A stretch of DNA of 64,000 nucleotides, taken from Pseudomonadota bacterium (GTDB taxonomy: Bacteria; Pseudomonadota; Gammaproteobacteria; Burkholderiales; Burkholderiaceae_E). Location: positions 1 through 64,000 of the forward strand of contig JAEWFA010000035.1 in NCBI GenBank assembly GCA_023389055.1. The letters are read 5' to 3'. Both the position numbers and the translations under genes were made by a program. The stretch's first letter is position 1. Every line of letters starts with the position of its first letter. This document shows positions 18,370 to 27,702 of this stretch, in pieces. Below the pieces are notes generated by a model. That model did no database searches and was not told where the DNA came from. It saw only the letters and a program-made list of their open reading frames with translations.

Positions 18370-20198
18370 CACGCCACCTTCCGGGCGACGTCGCGGCACG
18401 CCGGGCCGGCGTGCGCCATCTCGAGCAGGAACTTGCGCATGTCCCACGCGCCGGTCGGGCAGCGCTCCGCGCACAACCCGCAGTGCAGGCAGACGTCCTC
18501 GTCCTTCACCATGATGCGGCCCGTCTTCAGCGCAGCGGACACGTACAGCGGCTGCTCGAGATTGGTTGCCGCCGCGTTGAGCGAGGCGCGCACGGTCGGC
18601 TCGTCGGCGTCGCCGGCCAGCGCAGCGAACGTGATGCAGTCGGTCGGGCAGATGTCGACGCAGGCGTCGCACTCGATGCATTGCGGAGCGGTGAACACGG
18701 TCTGCACGTCGCAGTTCAGGCAGCGTTGCGCCTCGCGCCAGGCCGCCTGCGCATCGAACCCCAGCTCCACCTCGATGCGGATGTCGCGCAGCGCGCGCGA
18801 GGGATCGTGCCACGGCACCTTGTTGCGCGCGTCGCGAACGGGCTCGTTGTCGTAGCTCCACTCGTGAATGCCCATCTTCTGCGCGATCATCGTCACTGCC
18901 GGCGCAGGCCGCTCGGCGACCGCCTCGCCGTTCAGGAACCGGTCGATCGACACCGCCGCCTCGTGCCCCTGCGCGACCGCCCAGATGATGTTCTTCGGTC
19001 CGAGCGCCGCGTCGCCCCCGAAGAACACTTCGGGGCGGGTGGATTGCAGCGTGACGCGATCGAGCATCGGCATGCCGTGCGCATCGAACGCGATGCCCGC
19101 GTCGCGTTCGATCCAGGGAAAGGCGTTCTCCTGTCCGACGGCAACGAGCACCTCGTCGCACTCCAGGAGTCGATCGGGCTCGCCGGTGGGCACGAGCGAG
19201 CGGCGCCCGTCTGCGTCGTAGCGCGCCTGCACCGGCTCGAAGCGCATGCCGGTGAGCCGTCCGTTCTCGTGCAGGAAGGCCTTCGGCACGAGGAAGTCGA
19301 GGATCGGAATCCCCTCGTGCATGGCGTCTTCCTTCTCCCACGGCGACGCCTTCATTTCGGCGAAGCCCGAGCGCACGACGACGCGCACGTCCTCGCCGCC
19401 GAGCCGACGAGCGGTGCGGCAGCAGTCCATCGCCGTGTTGCCGCCGCCGAGCACGAGCACGCGGCGCTCGATCCGGTCGACGTGGCCGAAGGACACCGAC
19501 GCGAGCCAGTCGATGCCGATGTGGATGTGCGCAGCCGCCTCGCGGCGCCCCGGCAAGTCCAGGTCGCGCCCGCGCGGCGCGCCGCTGCCGACGAAGACCG
19601 CGTCGTAGCCTTCGCCGAGCAGCGCTTTCATCGATTCGATGCGCGCTCCGGGCCGAAAGTCGACGCCCAGGTCGAGCACATAGCCGGTTTCCTCGTCGAT
19701 CACCGTTTCCGGCAGGCGAAAGCGGGGGATCTGCGTGCGGATCATTCCGCCGGCGCGCGCATCGGCATCGAACACGGTGACGGCGTAACCGAGCGGCGCG
19801 AGGTCGCGCGCGACGGTGAGCGACGCCGGCCCCGCGCCGACGCAGGCCACGCGCCGGCCGTTCGGCCGGCGGGCAGGCTGCGGCAGTCGCGCGCGGATGT
19901 CGTCCTTGAAGTCGGCGGCAACGCGCTTGAGGCGACAGATCGCTACCGGCTCGGGGCGTTCGGCCTGCTGCGCTTCGACGCGACCGCGCCGGCATGCCGG
20001 TTCGCAGGGTCGGTCGCAGGTGCGCCCGAGGATGCCCGGAAAGACGTTCGCCTGCCAGTTGACGAGATACGCGTCGGAGTAGCGTCCGGCGGCGATCAGG
20101 CGGATGTATTCGGGAACCGGGGTGTGGGCGGGACACGCCCATTGACAATCGACGACCTGGTGGAAGTAGTCGGGATTGCGCGTGTCGGTCGCCTGCAA
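18369..20198 (-). CDS. GltD-like NAD(P)/FAD oxidoreductase with fused ferredoxin domains (KorC-type gamma subunit)
   Basis: A 609-aa flavoprotein (about 66 kDa). It has an N-terminal cysteine region (CQWACPAHTP, TCDRPCEPAC), an FAD motif CVGAGPASLTVARDL, an NAD(P) motif VLVLGGGNTAMDCC, FFGGDAALGPKN, and two C-terminal [4Fe-4S] motifs (CIECDACVDICP, CLHCGLCAERCP). The TTG start at 20198 was chosen because AGGAGGGAG lies just upstream and the conserved sequence begins there. Overlap with korA suggests it shuttles electrons between the oxidoreductase and NADP(H). This matches the three-subunit 2-oxoglutarate:NADP oxidoreductase described from Azoarcus evansii (from memory). Confidence 0.85.
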   Translation of the reverse strand: MQATDTRNPDYFHQVVDCQWACPAHTPVPEYIRLIAAGRYSDAYLVNWQANVFPGILGRTCDRPCEPACRRGRVEAQQAERPEPVAICRLKRVAADFKDDIRARLPQPARRPNGRRVACVGAGPASLTVARDLAPLGYAVTVFDADARAGGMIRTQIPRFRLPETVIDEETGYVLDLGVDFRPGARIESMKALLGEGYDAVFVGSGAPRGRDLDLPGRREAAAHIHIGIDWLASVSFGHVDRIERRVLVLGGGNTAMDCCRTARRLGGEDVRVVVRSGFAEMKASPWEKEDAMHEGIPILDFLVPKAFLHENGRLTGMRFEPVQARYDADGRRSLVPTGEPDRLLECDEVLVAVGQENAFPWIERDAGIAFDAHGMPMLDRVTLQSTRPEVFFGGDAALGPKNIIWAVAQGHEAAVSIDRFLNGEAVAERPAPAVTMIAQKMGIHEWSYDNEPVRDARNKVPWHDPSRALRDIRIEVELGFDAQAAWREAQRCLNCDVQTVFTAPQCIECDACVDICPTDCITFAALAGDADEPTVRASLNAAATNLEQPLYVSAALKTGRIMVKDEDVCLHCGLCAERCPTGAWDMRKFLLEMAHAGPACRDVARKVA

Positions 20199-20419
20199 CG
20201 GGTCTCCCTCCTGTGATGCAGCGCGGCGTCGCCGTTCGTTGCGGCGATCGTCACGGACCACTTTACTACCGAAGCGAGCCTCACGATAGGAAGTTGCGAG
20301 AACGACGCAGTCCGGCCGATGCGAACGCCCCATGCGCACGTTCCTTGCCGCTATGATCCTTTCGGTCGGGGGCGAGCAAGCGGCGTCCCCGCATCGACCG
20401 ATCCATCACCGGAGCTCCC

Positions 20420-20824
20420 ATGAACGCCAGTCCCCTGCTGCGCACCGTCGTTGCCGGCGTCGTCGTCGCGCTCGTCGCCACCACCACTCCGGCGCCCGTG
20501 CAGGCGCGCATCGTCGGCACCGAGGAAGCGCTCGCCGCAACCGAAGCGCTGGCGCCGCGGCACGACCGCGCGTCGATCGACGCGCTGCTGGCACGCGACG
20601 ACGTGCGCGCACAGCTCGAAGCGCTGGGCGTCGACCCGCAGGAAGCGCGTGCGCGCGTGCAGGCGCTCGACGACGCGCAGGCGCAGGCGCTGGCCGAGCG
20701 ACTCGACGAGATGCCGGCCGGCGGCAGCGTGCTGGGCGTGGCGTTCCTGGTGTTCGTGATCCTGCTCGTCACCGACATCCTGGGCTTCACGCGCGTGTTC
20801 CCCTTCACGCGGCCGATCCGCTGA
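20420..20824 (+). CDS. PA2779-family membrane protein
   Basis: A 134-aa protein with an N-terminal hydrophobic signal segment (TVVAGVVVALVATTTPAPVQA), a helical charged middle (DDVRAQLEALGVDPQEARAR) and a C-terminal transmembrane helix (VLGVAFLVFVILLVTDILG) ending TRVFPFTRPIR. This is the PA2779-family layout. It stops 2 nt before the next start codon, so it is an operon with the PA2778-type peptidase. A TATGAT -10-like hexamer lies at 20352-20357. The 221-nt gap to the divergent korC-like gene holds no other gene. Function unknown. Confidence 0.8.
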   Translation: MNASPLLRTVVAGVVVALVATTTPAPVQARIVGTEEALAATEALAPRHDRASIDALLARDDVRAQLEALGVDPQEARARVQALDDAQAQALAERLDEMPAGGSVLGVAFLVFVILLVTDILGFTRVFPFTRPIR

Positions 20825-20826
20825 GA

Positions 20827-21828
20827 ATGCGGCGTTCCGGGGCGGCGCCTCTGCGCGCCGTCCGCTTCCGGCGAGTCTTGTGCTGGGCGCTGGTGCCGCT
20901 TGCGCTCGCCGGCTGCGCGGCACCGCAGAGCGCGGCGCTGCGCGCGTCGTTTTCGGCGGCGCCCGGGCATTCGGTGTCCGGACTTGCGCCGCGGGCTGCC
21001 ATCGACGGCGTTCCATTCGTTGCGCAAAGCGACTATCAGTGCGGCCCAGCCGCGCTCGCGATGACGCTGGCCGCTGCCGGGCGCCCGGTGGAACTGCAAC
21101 GCCTGGTCGACGGCGTATACCTGCCGTCGCGCCGGGGCAGCCTGCAGGCGGAGATGCTCGCGCAGCCGCGGCGCGAGTCGATGCTTTCGCTGCCGGTGCA
21201 GGCGCGGCTCGCAGCGATGCTTCGGTTGGTGGCCGACGGCGTACCCGTGATCGTCTTCCAGAACCTCGGCCTTTCGTGGGCGCCGATCTGGCACTACGCG
21301 GTCCTGGTCGGCTATGACCTGCCTGCCGGCGTCGTCGTGCTGCATTCGGGTACCGAGGCGTCGATGCCGATGTCGATCGACGCTTTCGAGCGCACCTGGG
21401 AGCGGGCCGGCTCCTGGTCGATGATCGTCGTCGAGCCGTCGCGCATTCCGGCACAGGTGAGCATCCGGACGGCGCTGCGCGCGGCGGTGGCGCTCGAGCG
21501 GCTGGACCGCGCGGCAGCGATGCGTGCCTACGATGTCCTGCTCGCGCGAGATCCGGGCGACCGGCTCGTGGCCTTCGCCCGCGCCAACGCGCTGCTCGCC
21601 GACGAGCGTCCGCGCGAGGCGATCGCCGCCTACGAAACGCTGCTCGAGCACCACGCCGATTACGCCGACGCGTGGAACAACCTGGCGCACGCCTTCGCCG
21701 ATGTCGGCGACGCGCCCGCCGCGCAGCGCGCCGCCGACCGTGCGGTCGCGCTCGGCGGGGAGTCGATCGCCGTCTACCGACAGACCGCCGAGCGAATGCG
21801 CCGGCAGGCGAGTGCGCCGGCGCGGTGA
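20827..21828 (+). CDS. PA2778-family lipoprotein: C39-like cysteine peptidase with TPR tail
   Basis: A 333-aa predicted lipoprotein: a basic N-terminus, a hydrophobic stretch and the lipobox LAGC. A papain-like C39-type domain follows, with Cys in QSDYQCGPAALAM and His in WHYAVLVGYD. The C-terminal third is helical with TPR-like repeats (WNNLAHAFADVGDAPAAQ). It starts 2 nt after the PA2779-like gene. The pair probably acts at the cell envelope, with the peptidase cleaving or binding a partner. I know of no established substrate. Confidence 0.82.
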   Translation: MRRSGAAPLRAVRFRRVLCWALVPLALAGCAAPQSAALRASFSAAPGHSVSGLAPRAAIDGVPFVAQSDYQCGPAALAMTLAAAGRPVELQRLVDGVYLPSRRGSLQAEMLAQPRRESMLSLPVQARLAAMLRLVADGVPVIVFQNLGLSWAPIWHYAVLVGYDLPAGVVVLHSGTEASMPMSIDAFERTWERAGSWSMIVVEPSRIPAQVSIRTALRAAVALERLDRAAAMRAYDVLLARDPGDRLVAFARANALLADERPREAIAAYETLLEHHADYADAWNNLAHAFADVGDAPAAQRAADRAVALGGESIAVYRQTAERMRRQASAPAR

Positions 21829-21834
21829 TACCAT

Positions 21835-21873
21835 CGTCGGATTACCTGCTCGTTGCGAGCAAGCCGTCCGATG
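21835..21873 (+). terminator. Nested hairpin between the PA2778-like gene and odhA
   Basis: GCTCG-TTG-CGAGC (21848-21860) forms a perfect inner stem. Outer TCGGA and TCCGA add an imperfect second stem. It starts 7 nt after the PA2778-like stop codon and lacks a T-run. The rest of the 176-nt gap before the odhA start shows no further clear signal. Confidence 0.35.
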
Positions 21874-22004
21874 ACCTGAACTCGTCCATCACCACCGTCT
21901 GATCTCGAACGCATGCTCCGGAAGCCGGACGTCGTTCGCCGGCTGCAGCAGCAGGCACGCCGGGCATCTTGGACGAGAAACTCGTTCCGCAAGGTGAAGA
22001 AGCC

Positions 22005-24872
22005 ATGTTCAAAGCGCTCCAGTCGAACTCCTATCTGTTCGGCGGCAACGCCCCGTACGTCGAAGAGCTCTACGAGAGCTACCTGAACAACCCCGCGTCG
22101 GTGCCCGAGGCCTGGCGTGAGTGGTTCGACAGCCTGCAGGGCGTGCCGGCCGCCGACGGCAGTCCCGATACCCGCGACATCGCGCACGGACCGATCGTGC
22201 AATCCTTTGCCGAACGCGCGAAGGAGGGCCTGCTGCAGCCGCAGCAGATGGGCGGCGATGCCGCCACCGCGCGCAAGCAGGTCTTCGTCCAGCAACTGAT
22301 CGCCGCGTACCGCTTCCTCGGCTCGCGCTGGGCCGACCTCGATCCGCTCAAGCGTCAGGAGCGCCCGCCGATCCCGGAGCTGGAGCCGGCCTTCTACGAC
22401 TTCACCGAAGGCGATCACGCGCACATCTATTCGGCGGCGAACACCTATTTCGGCTTCGACACCGCACCGCTGCGCGACATCGTCAAGGCGCTGCGCGACA
22501 CGTACTGCGGCTCGATCGGCGCCGAGTTCATGTACATCAGCGACCCGGCGCAGAAGCGCTGGCTGCAGGAGCGGCTCGAGTCGACGCGTTCGCGTCCGAG
22601 CTACTCCACCGACCAGAAGAAGCGCATTCTCGAGCGGCTCACCGCAGCCGAGGGCCTCGAGCGCTACCTGCATTCGAAGTTCGTCGGCCAGAAGCGCTTC
22701 TCGCTCGAGGGCGGCGAGAGCTTCATTCCGGCGATGGACGAATTGGTGCGCCGCGCCGGCGGGATGGGCGTGCAGGAGATTGTCATCGGCATGGCGCATC
22801 GCGGGCGCCTGAACGTGCTCGTCAACGTGCTCGGCAAGATGCCCAAGGACCTCTTCGCCGAGTTCGAAGGACGCCACGCCGACGACCTGCCCAGCGGCGA
22901 CGTCAAGTACCACAAGGGCTTCTCCAGCGACGTGACGACGCCGGGCGGGCCGGTGCACCTGTCGCTCGCGTTCAACCCTTCGCATCTGGAGATCGTCAAC
23001 CCCGTGGTCGAGGGCTCGTGCCGCGCGCGCATGACGCGCCGGGGTGATCGCAACGGCGACCAGGTGCTGCCGGTGCTGGTGCACGGCGATGCAGCCTTCG
23101 CCGGCCAGGGCGTCGTGATGGAGACGCTGAACCTGGCGCAGACGCGCGGCTACGGCACGCGCGGCACCGTGCACATCGTCATCAACAACCAGATCGGCTT
23201 CACCACGTCGGACCCGCGCGACACGCGTTCGACGATCTACTGCACCGACGTCGTCAAGATGATCGAGGCACCGGTGCTGCACGTGAACGGCGACGACCCG
23301 GAGGCGGTCGTCTATGCCACGCAGCTCGCGCTCGACTTCCGGCAGGCGTTCCGCAAGGACGTCGTCGTCGACATCGTCTGCTATCGCAAGCTCGGCCACA
23401 ACGAGCAGGACACGCCGGCGGTCACGCAGCCGATGATGTACAAGAAGGTCGCCCAGCACCTCGGCACGCGCAAGCTGTACGCCGACAAGCTGGTGCGCCA
23501 GGAGGTGATCGCCGAAGCCGATCCCGAGCGCATGATCGCCGAGTACCGCAAGGCGATGGACGAAGGCAAGCACACCTTCGATCCGGTGATCACCGACTTC
23601 AAGAGCAAGTTCGCGGTCGACTGGATGCCGTTCCTGAACCGCAAGTGGACCGACTCGGCCGAAACGGCCGTGCCGATGACCGAGTTGCGGCGCCTGGGCG
23701 AGAAGATCACCACGGTTCCGGAGAACTTCAAGCTGCATCCGCTCGTCGAACGCGTCGTCAACGACCGGCGCGCGATGGCCGAGGGCGAGCATCCGCTCGA
23801 CTGGGGAATGGGCGAGCACATGGCGTTCGCGACGCTGCTCGCCTCCGGCTACGACGTGCGCCTGTCCGGACAGGACTCCGGTCGCGGCACCTTCACGCAC
23901 CGCCACGCCGTGCTGCACGACCAGAACCGCGAGCGCTGGGACCAGGGGTCGTACATCCCGCTGCAGTTCGTCGCCGACAAGCAGGGGCAGTTCATCGTCA
24001 TCGACTCGGTGCTGTCCGAGGAAGCGGTGCTCGCCTACGAATACGGCTTCGCATCGTCGGATCCGAACACGCTGGTCATCTGGGAAGCGCAGTTCGGCGA
24101 CTTCGCCAACGGCGCGCAGGTGGTCATCGACCAGTTCATCTCGTCGGGCGAAACCAAGTGGGGGCGCGCAAACGGGCTCGTGCTGATGCTGCCCCACGGC
24201 TACGAAGGGCAGGGCCCGGAGCACTCGTCGGCGCGTCTCGAGCGTTTCCTGCAGTTGTGCGCCGAGAACAACATGCAGGTGTGCCAGCCGACGACGCCGG
24301 CGCAGATCTTCCATCTGCTGCGTCGGCAGATGATCCGCATGTTCCGCAAGCCGCTGGTCATCATGACGCCGAAGTCGCTGCTGCGGAACAAGGAAGCGGT
24401 CTCGTCGCTGAAGGATCTTGCGTCGGGCGAATTCCGCACGGTGATCGGCGACGCGAGCGTCGAGGCGAGCCGAGTGCGCCGGGTCGTCGTCTGCACCGGC
24501 AAGGTGTATTACGACCTGCTCTCTGCGCGGCGCGAGCGTGAACTCGAAGACGTGGCGCTGGTGCGCATCGAGCAGCTGTACCCGTTCCCGCACAAGGCCT
24601 TCGAGGCCGAGATGAAGAAGTACGCATCGGCCACGCAGGTCGTCTGGTGCCAGGACGAGCCGCAGAACCAGGGCGCCTGGTTCTACGTCGAGCACCAGAT
24701 CGCCGAGGCGCTGAAGGACGGCCAGAAGCTCGCCTATGCCGGACGTGCCCCGTCGGCATCGCCCGCAGTCGGCTACTACGACAAGCACTACGCGCAGCAA
24801 AAGGAGCTGCTCGCCGCGGCGTTGGGCGCCGCGCGGCCGCGCACCAGGAAAACCAACCGCGACGCCGCCTGA
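22005..24872 (+). CDS. odhA: 2-oxoglutarate dehydrogenase E1 component
   Basis: Thiamine-diphosphate E1 of the 2-oxoglutarate dehydrogenase complex, 955 aa (family about 930-950). ATG 22005 is preceded by AAGGTGAAG; an in-frame TTG at 21969 is an alternative. Family segments are YLFGGNAPYVEELY at the N-terminus, GMAHRGRLNVLVNVLGK, AFNPSHLEIVNPV, and GYEGQGPEHSSARLERFLQ in the transketolase-like C-terminal half. It starts the odhA-odhB-lpdA operon producing succinyl-CoA and NADH. Confidence 0.97.
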   Translation: MFKALQSNSYLFGGNAPYVEELYESYLNNPASVPEAWREWFDSLQGVPAADGSPDTRDIAHGPIVQSFAERAKEGLLQPQQMGGDAATARKQVFVQQLIAAYRFLGSRWADLDPLKRQERPPIPELEPAFYDFTEGDHAHIYSAANTYFGFDTAPLRDIVKALRDTYCGSIGAEFMYISDPAQKRWLQERLESTRSRPSYSTDQKKRILERLTAAEGLERYLHSKFVGQKRFSLEGGESFIPAMDELVRRAGGMGVQEIVIGMAHRGRLNVLVNVLGKMPKDLFAEFEGRHADDLPSGDVKYHKGFSSDVTTPGGPVHLSLAFNPSHLEIVNPVVEGSCRARMTRRGDRNGDQVLPVLVHGDAAFAGQGVVMETLNLAQTRGYGTRGTVHIVINNQIGFTTSDPRDTRSTIYCTDVVKMIEAPVLHVNGDDPEAVVYATQLALDFRQAFRKDVVVDIVCYRKLGHNEQDTPAVTQPMMYKKVAQHLGTRKLYADKLVRQEVIAEADPERMIAEYRKAMDEGKHTFDPVITDFKSKFAVDWMPFLNRKWTDSAETAVPMTELRRLGEKITTVPENFKLHPLVERVVNDRRAMAEGEHPLDWGMGEHMAFATLLASGYDVRLSGQDSGRGTFTHRHAVLHDQNRERWDQGSYIPLQFVADKQGQFIVIDSVLSEEAVLAYEYGFASSDPNTLVIWEAQFGDFANGAQVVIDQFISSGETKWGRANGLVLMLPHGYEGQGPEHSSARLERFLQLCAENNMQVCQPTTPAQIFHLLRRQMIRMFRKPLVIMTPKSLLRNKEAVSSLKDLASGEFRTVIGDASVEASRVRRVVVCTGKVYYDLLSARRERELEDVALVRIEQLYPFPHKAFEAEMKKYASATQVVWCQDEPQNQGAWFYVEHQIAEALKDGQKLAYAGRAPSASPAVGYYDKHYAQQKELLAAALGAARPRTRKTNRDAA

Positions 24873-24900
24873 GCCGCGCGCTCGCTCCGGAGAATCATAG

Positions 24901-26223
24901 ATGCCCGTCATCGAGATCAAGGTTCCGCAGCTGTCCGAGTCGGTCGCGGAGGCCACGCTGCTGCAGTGGCACAAGAAGGTCGGCGAAGCGGTCGCGCGTG
25001 ACGAGAACCTGATCGACATCGAAACCGACAAGGTCGTGCTCGAGTTGCCGGCGCCGGCCGACGGCGTGCTCGTCGAGATCGTCAAGGGCGACGGCGAAAC
25101 CGTCGTCGCCGACGAGTTGATCGCGCGGCTGGACACCGAGGCGAAGGCGGGGGCTTCGTCGCCGAAGGCGGCCGCGTCTGCTGCGCCCGCCGCGCCTGCC
25201 GCCGCTGCGCCGCAGGCCGCCGGGGGGCAGGCCGGCACGCCGGCGGCATCGGCAGGGCCCAAAGGTGACATCGCAATGCCGGCCGCTGCCAAGATGCTGC
25301 GCGAGGTGCAGATGTCGCCGTCGCAGGTGCCGGGCACCGGTCGCGACGGCCGCGTGACGAAGGCCGACGTGCTGGGTGCGGTCGGTGCCGCAGCAGCGCA
25401 GTCCGCGCCGGCCACGGCGCGTGCCGCTCCCCCGGCCACCACGCGCGCGGCTCCCCCGGCGCTCGCGCGCCCGGCGCTTCCCGAGGTGCGCCCGCCGGTC
25501 GACGTTTCCCAGCTGATCGAGGGCCGTCCCGAGCAGCGCGTCCCGATGTCGCGACTGCGTCAGCGCGTCGCCGAGCGGCTCGTGCAATCGCAGCAGACGA
25601 ACGCGATCCTCACCACCTTCAACGAAGTGAACATGCAGCCGGTGATGGAGTTGCGCAAGCGCTACCAGGATCGCTTCGAGAAGGAGCACGGCACGCGGCT
25701 GGGCTTCATGTCGTTCTTCGTGAAGGCGGCCGTGCACGCGCTGCGCAAGTACCCGATCGTCAATGCGTCGGTCGACGGCTCCGACATCGTCTATCACGGC
25801 TATTTCGACGTCGGCGTCGCGGTCAGCTCGCCGCGCGGACTCGTCGTTCCCGTCGTGCGCAATGCCGATCAGCTCGGCTTCGCGCAGATCGAGCGGCAGA
25901 TCGCCGACTTCGGCAAGCGCGCGCAGGAGGGCAAGCTCGGCATCGAGGAGCTCACCGGCGGCACCTTCTCGATCAGCAACGGCGGCGTGTTCGGCTCCAT
26001 GCTGTCGACGCCGATCATCAACCCGCCGCAGTCGGCGATCCTCGGCGTGCACGCGACGAAGGAGCGCCCGGTCGTGGAGAACGGGCAGATCGTCATCCGG
26101 CCGATGAACTACCTCGCCGTCTCCTACGACCATCGCATCATCGATGGGCGCGACGCGGTGCTGTTCCTCGTTTCGATCAAGGAGGCGCTCGAGGATCCGT
26201 CGCGCCTGCTTCTGGACCTGTAG
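24901..26223 (+). CDS. odhB: Dihydrolipoyl succinyltransferase E2 component
   Basis: E2 core of the 2-oxoglutarate dehydrogenase complex, 440 aa. A lipoyl domain occupies residues 1-75, with the lipoylated Lys44 in ETDKVVLEL. An Ala/Pro-rich linker follows, then a peripheral-subunit-binding domain (AAAKMLREVQMSPSQVPGTG), a second linker, and the acyltransferase domain with catalytic YDHRIIDGRDAV near the C-terminus. It lies 28 nt after odhA and 10 nt before lpdA. A single lipoyl domain is usual for succinyltransferases. Confidence 0.97.
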   Translation: MPVIEIKVPQLSESVAEATLLQWHKKVGEAVARDENLIDIETDKVVLELPAPADGVLVEIVKGDGETVVADELIARLDTEAKAGASSPKAAASAAPAAPAAAAPQAAGGQAGTPAASAGPKGDIAMPAAAKMLREVQMSPSQVPGTGRDGRVTKADVLGAVGAAAAQSAPATARAAPPATTRAAPPALARPALPEVRPPVDVSQLIEGRPEQRVPMSRLRQRVAERLVQSQQTNAILTTFNEVNMQPVMELRKRYQDRFEKEHGTRLGFMSFFVKAAVHALRKYPIVNASVDGSDIVYHGYFDVGVAVSSPRGLVVPVVRNADQLGFAQIERQIADFGKRAQEGKLGIEELTGGTFSISNGGVFGSMLSTPIINPPQSAILGVHATKERPVVENGQIVIRPMNYLAVSYDHRIIDGRDAVLFLVSIKEALEDPSRLLLDL

Positions 26224-26233
26224 GAGTCTGGAC

Positions 26234-27679
26234 ATGGCACAGGCCTACGACGTCGTCGTCATCGGCGCCGGCCCCGGCGGTTACATCGCCGCAATCCGCG
26301 CCGCGCAACTCGGCATGAACGTCGCCTGCATCGAAGGATGGCGCAACGAGAACGGTGAGCTCGCGCTCGGCGGCACCTGCCTGAACGTGGGCTGCATTCC
26401 GTCCAAGGCGCTGCTCGCGTCGAGCGAAGCCTACGAGCTCGTGCGCGAGAGCTACGACGCGCATGGCATCGGCATCGACGGAGCGCGCATCGACATCTCG
26501 AAGATGCAGGCGCGCAAGGCCGGCATCGTGAAGAAGATGACGAAGGGCATCGAGTTCCTGTTCCGCAAGAACAAGGTGACCTGGCTGAAGGGCTTCGGGC
26601 GTTTCGTCGGCTACGAAGACGACGCCTACCGCATCGAGGTCGCCGACGAGGAAGCCAACGGCGGGCAGGCGCAGCTCGTCGACGCCAAGCACGTGATCAT
26701 CGCCACCGGCTCGAAGCCGCGCACGCTGATGGGCGTCGAGGTCGACAACCGCATCGCCTGCGACAACGTCGGCGCGCTGGCGATGACGCAGGTGCCGAAG
26801 CGGCTCGGCGTCATCGGGGCCGGCGTCATCGGGCTGGAACTCGGTTCCGTGTGGCGGAGGCTCGGCGCCGACGTCACCGTGCTCGAGGCACTGCCGACCT
26901 TCCTCGCCGGCGCCGACGAGGGCGTGCGCAAGGAGGCGTGGAAGCAGTTCAAGGCGCAGGGCCTGAAGATCGAACTCGATGCGCGCATCGCCGGCGTCGA
27001 GGTCGGCGCCGACGGCGCGAAGGTCCGCTACTCGATCGGCGACGGCGAACCGCAGTTGCTCGAATGCGAACGGCTGATCGTCTCGGTCGGTCGCGTGCCG
27101 AACACCGACGGGCTGGGGCTCGATGCGATCGACCTCGCCGTCGACGAGCGCGGGTTCGTTCCCGTGGACGAGAACTGCCGCACGAGCGCGCCCAACGTCT
27201 GGGCGATCGGCGACGTCGTGCGCGGGCCGATGCTCGCGCACAAGGCCGAGGACGAGGGCGTGATGGTCGCCGAGCGCATTGCCGGCCAGCACACGCACAT
27301 CGACTACGGGATGATTCCGTGGGTGATCTACACGTCACCCGAGATCGCCTGGGTCGGACGCACCGAAGAACAGCTGAAGAAGGAAGGCCGCGCGTTCAAG
27401 GCCGGCTCGTTTCCGTTCTCGGCCAATGGACGCGCGCTCGGCACCGGCCATTCCGCGGGCTTCGTCAAGGTGCTCGCCGACGCCGCCACCGACGAGGTGC
27501 TCGGCGTGCACATCGTCTCGGGCGCGGCTTCGGAGCTCATCGCCGAGGCTACGCTGGCGATGGAGTTCCGGGCGTCGGCCGAGGACATCGGCCGGGTCTC
27601 GCATCCGCACCCGTCGATGTCGGAGGCGTTGCGCGAAGCCGCTCTCGCGGCAACGGACAAGCGCTCGCTGAACGCCTGA
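26234..27679 (+). CDS. lpdA: Dihydrolipoyl dehydrogenase E3 component
   Basis: FAD-dependent dihydrolipoyl dehydrogenase, 481 aa. GAGPGGYIAA binds FAD, the redox-active disulfide is Cys49/Cys54 in GGTCLNVGCIPSK, a second nucleotide motif is GAGVIGLELGSVW, and the catalytic His lies in HPHPSMSEA near the C-terminus. ATG 26234 with GGAG upstream was chosen. It is third in the odh operon. It could also serve the E1/lipoyl module at 48773-51842, which has no E3 gene of its own (inference). Confidence 0.97.
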   Translation: MAQAYDVVVIGAGPGGYIAAIRAAQLGMNVACIEGWRNENGELALGGTCLNVGCIPSKALLASSEAYELVRESYDAHGIGIDGARIDISKMQARKAGIVKKMTKGIEFLFRKNKVTWLKGFGRFVGYEDDAYRIEVADEEANGGQAQLVDAKHVIIATGSKPRTLMGVEVDNRIACDNVGALAMTQVPKRLGVIGAGVIGLELGSVWRRLGADVTVLEALPTFLAGADEGVRKEAWKQFKAQGLKIELDARIAGVEVGADGAKVRYSIGDGEPQLLECERLIVSVGRVPNTDGLGLDAIDLAVDERGFVPVDENCRTSAPNVWAIGDVVRGPMLAHKAEDEGVMVAERIAGQHTHIDYGMIPWVIYTSPEIAWVGRTEEQLKKEGRAFKAGSFPFSANGRALGTGHSAGFVKVLADAATDEVLGVHIVSGAASELIAEATLAMEFRASAEDIGRVSHPHPSMSEALREAALAATDKRSLNA

Positions 27680-27702
27680 AAAACCGTGTCGAGCTCTCGC
27701 GG

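Noticed and set aside
15154..18855. 1233-codon plus-strand frame opposite the kor genes
   Set aside because: Low-complexity Arg/Ala/Val/His translation. The opposite strand carries complete korB, korA and part of the flavoprotein with intact cofactor motifs.
21774..25442. 1222-codon minus-strand frame opposite odhA and odhB
   Set aside because: Composition typical of an antisense shadow. odhA and odhB have full catalytic motifs on the plus strand.
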